The position numbers and the translations under genes were made by a program. The notes under the pieces were generated by a model that saw only the letters and a list, made by a program, of their open reading frames with translations, did not search any database and was not told where the DNA came from. From the NCBI GenBank assembly GCA_963786155.1, contig CAWAXW010000006.1, positions 2,108,001 through 2,172,000 on the forward strand: 64,000 nucleotides of DNA. Direction: 5' to 3'. This document shows positions 61,136 to 64,000 of the stretch, piece by piece. Every line of letters starts with the position of its first letter. Position 1 is the first letter of the stretch. The stretch comes from CAWAXW01 sp963786155 (GTDB lineage Bacteria > Actinomycetota > CADDZG01 > WHSQ01).

Positions 61136-62092
61136 CTAGCCCTTGCGCTTGTTCACTTCCTCGATGAGCTGCGGGATTATCTTCAGCGCATCCCCGACGA
61201 CCCCGAGGTCGGCGAGTTGGAAGATCGGCGCCTCTTCGTCCTTGTTGATGGCGATGATCTTCTTGGCCCCCTTCATGCCGACGACGTGTTGTGTGGCTCC
61301 GCTGATACCGACCGCGATATAGACGCCGGGCTTGACCGTGACGCCCGTCTGGCCGACCTGCATCGCGTATGGGACCCAGCCGGCGTCGACGACGGCTCGG
61401 GTGGCCCCGACCGCGGCGTTGCCGATCGCCTGTCCGAGATCTTCGAGAAGCTTGAAGTTGCCTGCCTCCTGAAGGCCGCGGCCCCCGGAGATCACCACGG
61501 GAGCCATGTCGAGCTTCGGCCCCTCGGCGGCCTCTTCGTGGCGCTCGACGCGCTTCGCCTTCTTCAGCTCGTCCGCCACGTCGACCTCGATCGTTTTCAC
61601 GTCGCCGCCACTCCCGCCCGGCTGCGGCTCGAAGGACTTGGGCCGCACGACGGCGATCCTGGGCGAGCCCTGCAGAGCGACGTCGACTTCCAGCGTTCCG
61701 CCGATGATCGAGGTATGGGCGACTTCCAACGACGGCAGCGCTGTGACGTTAGCCATGAGAGTTGCGCCCAGCTTGCCTGACAGCCGGCCGGCGATGTCGC
61801 GGGAGTCGTAGTTCTGGGCGAAGAGGATGAGCTCCGGTGAGCTCTGCTCGACGATCTGGGCAAGCGCGTGGGTCTGAGGCTGGGCGACGTAGTCCGAGAA
61901 GACCTCGTCTTCGCTCACGTGAACGGTCGCCGCGCCGTACTCGCCCAGCTCTTTGGCGACTTGGCCCGCGCCGGGCCCGAGCACGACGGCTTCGACGTCG
62001 CCCAGCTCGCGCGCTTTGGTGAGTATCTCGAGGGCCGCCGGATCGGCCTTGCCTTCCGGGGATACCTCTGCGTAGAGCAGTATCTGCGCCAT
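61136..62092 (-). CDS. etfA: Electron transfer flavoprotein alpha subunit
   Basis: 318 residues. FAD-binding C-terminus: VISGGRGLQEAGNFKLLEDL, GATRAVVDAGWVPYAMQVGQTG and YIAVGISGATQHVVGM, plus INKDEEAPIFQLADLGVVGD. Takes electrons from acyl-CoA dehydrogenases, two of which are encoded at 47-49 kb. ATG 62092 overlaps the etfB stop by one base (TGATG), so the subunits are coupled in translation. Confidence 0.94.
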   Translation of the reverse strand: MAQILLYAEVSPEGKADPAALEILTKARELGDVEAVVLGPGAGQVAKELGEYGAATVHVSEDEVFSDYVAQPQTHALAQIVEQSSPELILFAQNYDSRDIAGRLSGKLGATLMANVTALPSLEVAHTSIIGGTLEVDVALQGSPRIAVVRPKSFEPQPGGSGGDVKTIEVDVADELKKAKRVERHEEAAEGPKLDMAPVVISGGRGLQEAGNFKLLEDLGQAIGNAAVGATRAVVDAGWVPYAMQVGQTGVTVKPGVYIAVGISGATQHVVGMKGAKKIIAINKDEEAPIFQLADLGVVGDALKIIPQLIEEVNKRKG

Positions 62093-62856
62093 CAGATCAC
62101 CTTCGCTTCCTTGAGGTAGTCCGCGATGCGCGCGGCCCCCGTGCCGTCGTCCTCGATGACCTCGCCTGCTTTGCGTTCCTCGGCTGGCACGATCTCGGAC
62201 ACCTCCTGCTTGATCGTGGTGTCGTCGCCTCCCAGACCGAGGTCGCTCACGGACAGTTCCTCGACCGGCTTCTTCTTGGCAGCCATGATCCCTTTGAAGG
62301 ATGCGTAGCGAGGCTCGTTCACGCCGGCCGTGACGGTGATCAATGCGGGGAGCGGACACTCAACGACGTGGTAGCCGTCTGCTGTCTGGCGCTGCACCTT
62401 TAGCGAACCATCCGCGTCGGTGATCTCCTTGACGAAGGTCACCTGGGGTAGGCCGAGGAGCTCGGCCAGCGTCGAGGGCATCGTTCCCGTGTAGCCGTCG
62501 GTGGACTCGACCCCGCCGATGACGAGGTCGTACTCGCCCTTCTTGAGCGCGGCGGCCAGCACCCGGGCGGTGACGAGGGCGTCGGCTCCGGCGAGGGAGT
62601 CGTCGCTCACCAGCACGCCCTTGTCTGCGCCCATCGACAGGCCCCGCGTTATCGCTTCGCGGGCAGTCGCGGGCCCCATGCTGACGAGGGTCACCTCGCC
62701 GCCGTGCTTCTCCTTGAGCTGGAGACCGGCCTCGACCCCGAACTCGTCCCCGGGGTCCAGGACGCCCTGCACTCCCTCGCGTTTGAGGCGATGCCCGTCC
62801 ATCTCGGGTGGGATGTTCGGGTCCGGGATGTGCTTCACCAAGACCGCGATATTCAC
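62092..62856 (-). CDS. etfB: Electron transfer flavoprotein beta subunit
   Basis: 254 residues. VLVKHIPDP, LDPGDEFGVEAGLQLKE, GVESTDGYTGTMPSTLAELLG (AMP-binding region) and the recognition segment ITVTAGVNEPRYASFKGIMAAKKK. GTG 62856 has AGGAGGT 7 nt upstream. Forms the heterodimer with the next gene. Confidence 0.94.
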   Translation of the reverse strand: MNIAVLVKHIPDPNIPPEMDGHRLKREGVQGVLDPGDEFGVEAGLQLKEKHGGEVTLVSMGPATAREAITRGLSMGADKGVLVSDDSLAGADALVTARVLAAALKKGEYDLVIGGVESTDGYTGTMPSTLAELLGLPQVTFVKEITDADGSLKVQRQTADGYHVVECPLPALITVTAGVNEPRYASFKGIMAAKKKPVEELSVSDLGLGGDDTTIKQEVSEIVPAEERKAGEVIEDDGTGAARIADYLKEAKVI

Positions 62857-62937
62857 CGTGGCAACCTCCTGTGAGTCTCTACCCCCGCCCGGAGGCGTGC
62901 TTGCAAGAGCAAGCACCCTAACCCACGTCTGGGGCGC

Positions 62938-63897
62938 CTAGGAGACTTGGGAGTAATACGCGACTCCATCTACTTCTTGGATGACGCCCCTGCCCTCCTC
63001 GACCACGAGGTCGAGGTGGGCAACCACTTCGGAGACCGCGAGGAAGCTGTCGTAGTCACGGACGCGCGGGTACATCTCCGAGGCGATCTGATAGGGCGTC
63101 TTAGGCTCGCCACTCAGGTGTTGGGCCACGTCATCCACACGCTTGCGATGATGTGCGATCGTCCGCTCGACGAGCGCAGGCGGATCGGTCACCGGGTCGC
63201 CGTGACCGGGGTACACGAGCTGCAAGTCCATCGCCGCCATCCGCTCGAGCGAGCCTAGATACTCCTTCAGGGAACGCCGTCGCTCCCCCGGCTCGTCGAG
63301 AGATGCTTCTAGAAGAGGGTTCGGCGAGACATCGGGCAGCAGTTGATCGCCGGCGAACAGCGTACGGCTCGTCTCCTCGAAGTAGACGAAGTGCCCACCC
63401 GTATGTCCAGGCATGTGGATCGCGACGAGGGTGAACTCCGGGCTCTTGAAATCGAACGTGTTGCCATCGTGGATCGCCACGACCTCGTCGTGGTCCATCT
63501 TCGCTCGGGGGCCGCTCCTGCGCATCTGATCCATCTTGAACAAGAGCTCGAGCGGCATGCCCGCGGCTACCAACAACCGCCCGACCTCGAAGAGCATCTG
63601 GCGGTCGCGCACGCGCAGGATCTCTTTGTCGGGGAAGTAGGTCGTGGCTCCGGAGATCTCCTGCAGCGCAAACACGAGCCCGTAGTGATCGGGATGAGCG
63701 TGCGTGATGATGATCCGCTCGATCGCCTGCGGGAAGAACCCGGCCTCGGTGATCCCGAGCAACATCGCATTGTGTCCCTGGGGTGTATTGATCCCTGCGT
63801 CGATGAGCGTCAGCGGCTCTGCATCAATCAGATACGCATTGACCGGCCCCACCCCATATGGGGTGGGTATCACGATCCGATGAACCGGCAGGCTCAA
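62938..63897 (-). CDS. MBL-fold metallo-hydrolase
   Basis: 319 residues. ITHAHPDHYGLVFALQ (HxHxDH), HMPGHTGGHFVYF, FAGDQLLPD and VYPGHGDPV place the zinc ligands. Resembles the LACTB2-like hydrolase at 28.2 kb, including the winged-helix-like C-terminus. TTG 63897 overlaps the upstream enoyl-CoA hydratase stop by 4 bp (TTGA), so it may act on a CoA or thioester product, but this is inference. Confidence 0.85.
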   Translation of the reverse strand: MSLPVHRIVIPTPYGVGPVNAYLIDAEPLTLIDAGINTPQGHNAMLLGITEAGFFPQAIERIIITHAHPDHYGLVFALQEISGATTYFPDKEILRVRDRQMLFEVGRLLVAAGMPLELLFKMDQMRRSGPRAKMDHDEVVAIHDGNTFDFKSPEFTLVAIHMPGHTGGHFVYFEETSRTLFAGDQLLPDVSPNPLLEASLDEPGERRRSLKEYLGSLERMAAMDLQLVYPGHGDPVTDPPALVERTIAHHRKRVDDVAQHLSGEPKTPYQIASEMYPRVRDYDSFLAVSEVVAHLDLVVEEGRGVIQEVDGVAYYSQVS

Positions 63898-64000
63898 CGG
63901 CCCACGAACTTCGCTTTGCCCGGACCGTTGGCGACGAACGACTCCATTCCGATCTTTTGGTCCTCCGTCGCGAACAGGGCCGCGAACGCCTGGCGTTCGA
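63894..64000 (-). CDS. Enoyl-CoA hydratase family protein, C-terminal end only
   Basis: 34 residues at the window edge: ERQAFAALFATEDQKIGME ending GKAKFVGR. The LFATEDQKxGMxxF pattern is the usual C-terminus of enoyl-CoA hydratases. The gene continues beyond the window. Its stop overlaps the MBL hydrolase start. Confidence 0.75.
   Translation of the reverse strand, partial: ERQAFAALFATEDQKIGMESFVANGPGKAKFVGR

Noticed and set aside
1..64000. CRISPR arrays, prophage, integrative elements
   Set aside because: No regularly spaced repeats, integrases, transposases, phage structural genes or tRNA attachment sites were seen.

Overview
The window is GC-rich bacterial DNA with dense genes on both strands. 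It is most likely from an uncultured member of the Actinomycetota. Supporting families are DUF5319, DUF3052, DUF5679, DUF6458, a FolP2-type pterin synthase homologue, ThyX, a PASTA-domain kinase and a Lys/Ala-rich histone-like protein. Secreted propeller and Ig repeat proteins of the kind seen in deep-branching lineages are also present. No rRNA, tRNA, CRISPR array, transposase, integrase or prophage gene was found, so it reads as ordinary chromosome.

Layout. 0-6.9 kb: secreted M14 peptidase, DUF6458, FAD oxidoreductase, histidine phosphatase, saccharopine-dehydrogenase-like protein. 6.9-13 kb: receiver-GGDEF-receiver protein, membrane metallopeptidase, a candidate terminated RNA, a palindromic repeat, DUF983, histidine kinase. 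13-17.5 kb: hydrolase, RecB-like nuclease, enoyl-CoA hydratase, DUF5679, lgt, thyX. 17.5-29.4 kb: lipoprotein, histidine-utilisation genes (hutU, a HutF-like deiminase, hutH, hutI) interleaved with secreted repeat proteins, MBL hydrolase, dodecin. 29.8-40.3 kb: MoxR/VWA pair, glutamate dehydrogenase, patatin, a DUF5319-ParA-zinc-ribbon-histone-like run, response regulators, prepilin peptidase, FolP2-like protein, NUDIX. 40.5-49.4 kb: PASTA kinase, rhomboid, and an acyl-CoA oxidation operon (two acyl-CoA dehydrogenases, SDR, three hotdog hydratases). 49.4-64 kb: a short terminated transcription unit with an extreme Shine-Dalgarno, RTX metalloprotease, ligA, methyltransferase-mnmA-cysteine desulfurase, propeller protein, CocE-type hydrolase, etfBA, MBL hydrolase, and the end of an enoyl-CoA hydratase.

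How genes work together. Hut enzymes would take histidine to urocanate, imidazolonepropionate, formiminoglutamate and then, if the HutF call holds, formylglutamate; glutamate dehydrogenase lies nearby. The acyl-CoA dehydrogenases need ETF, encoded at 61-63 kb, and hydratases and an SDR complete most of a beta-oxidation-like route.

Two global features matter. First, at least 16 starts have a TANNNT box 6-9 nt upstream and no Shine-Dalgarno, so leaderless transcription looks common. One divergent pair (folP-like/NUDIX) shares one symmetric box. Second, about 15 genes carry single- or two-base frame breaks, densest at 16.7-20 kb, while total gene lengths are preserved. This looks like uncorrected assembly indels rather than gene decay, so frame-disrupted genes are annotated at full length.
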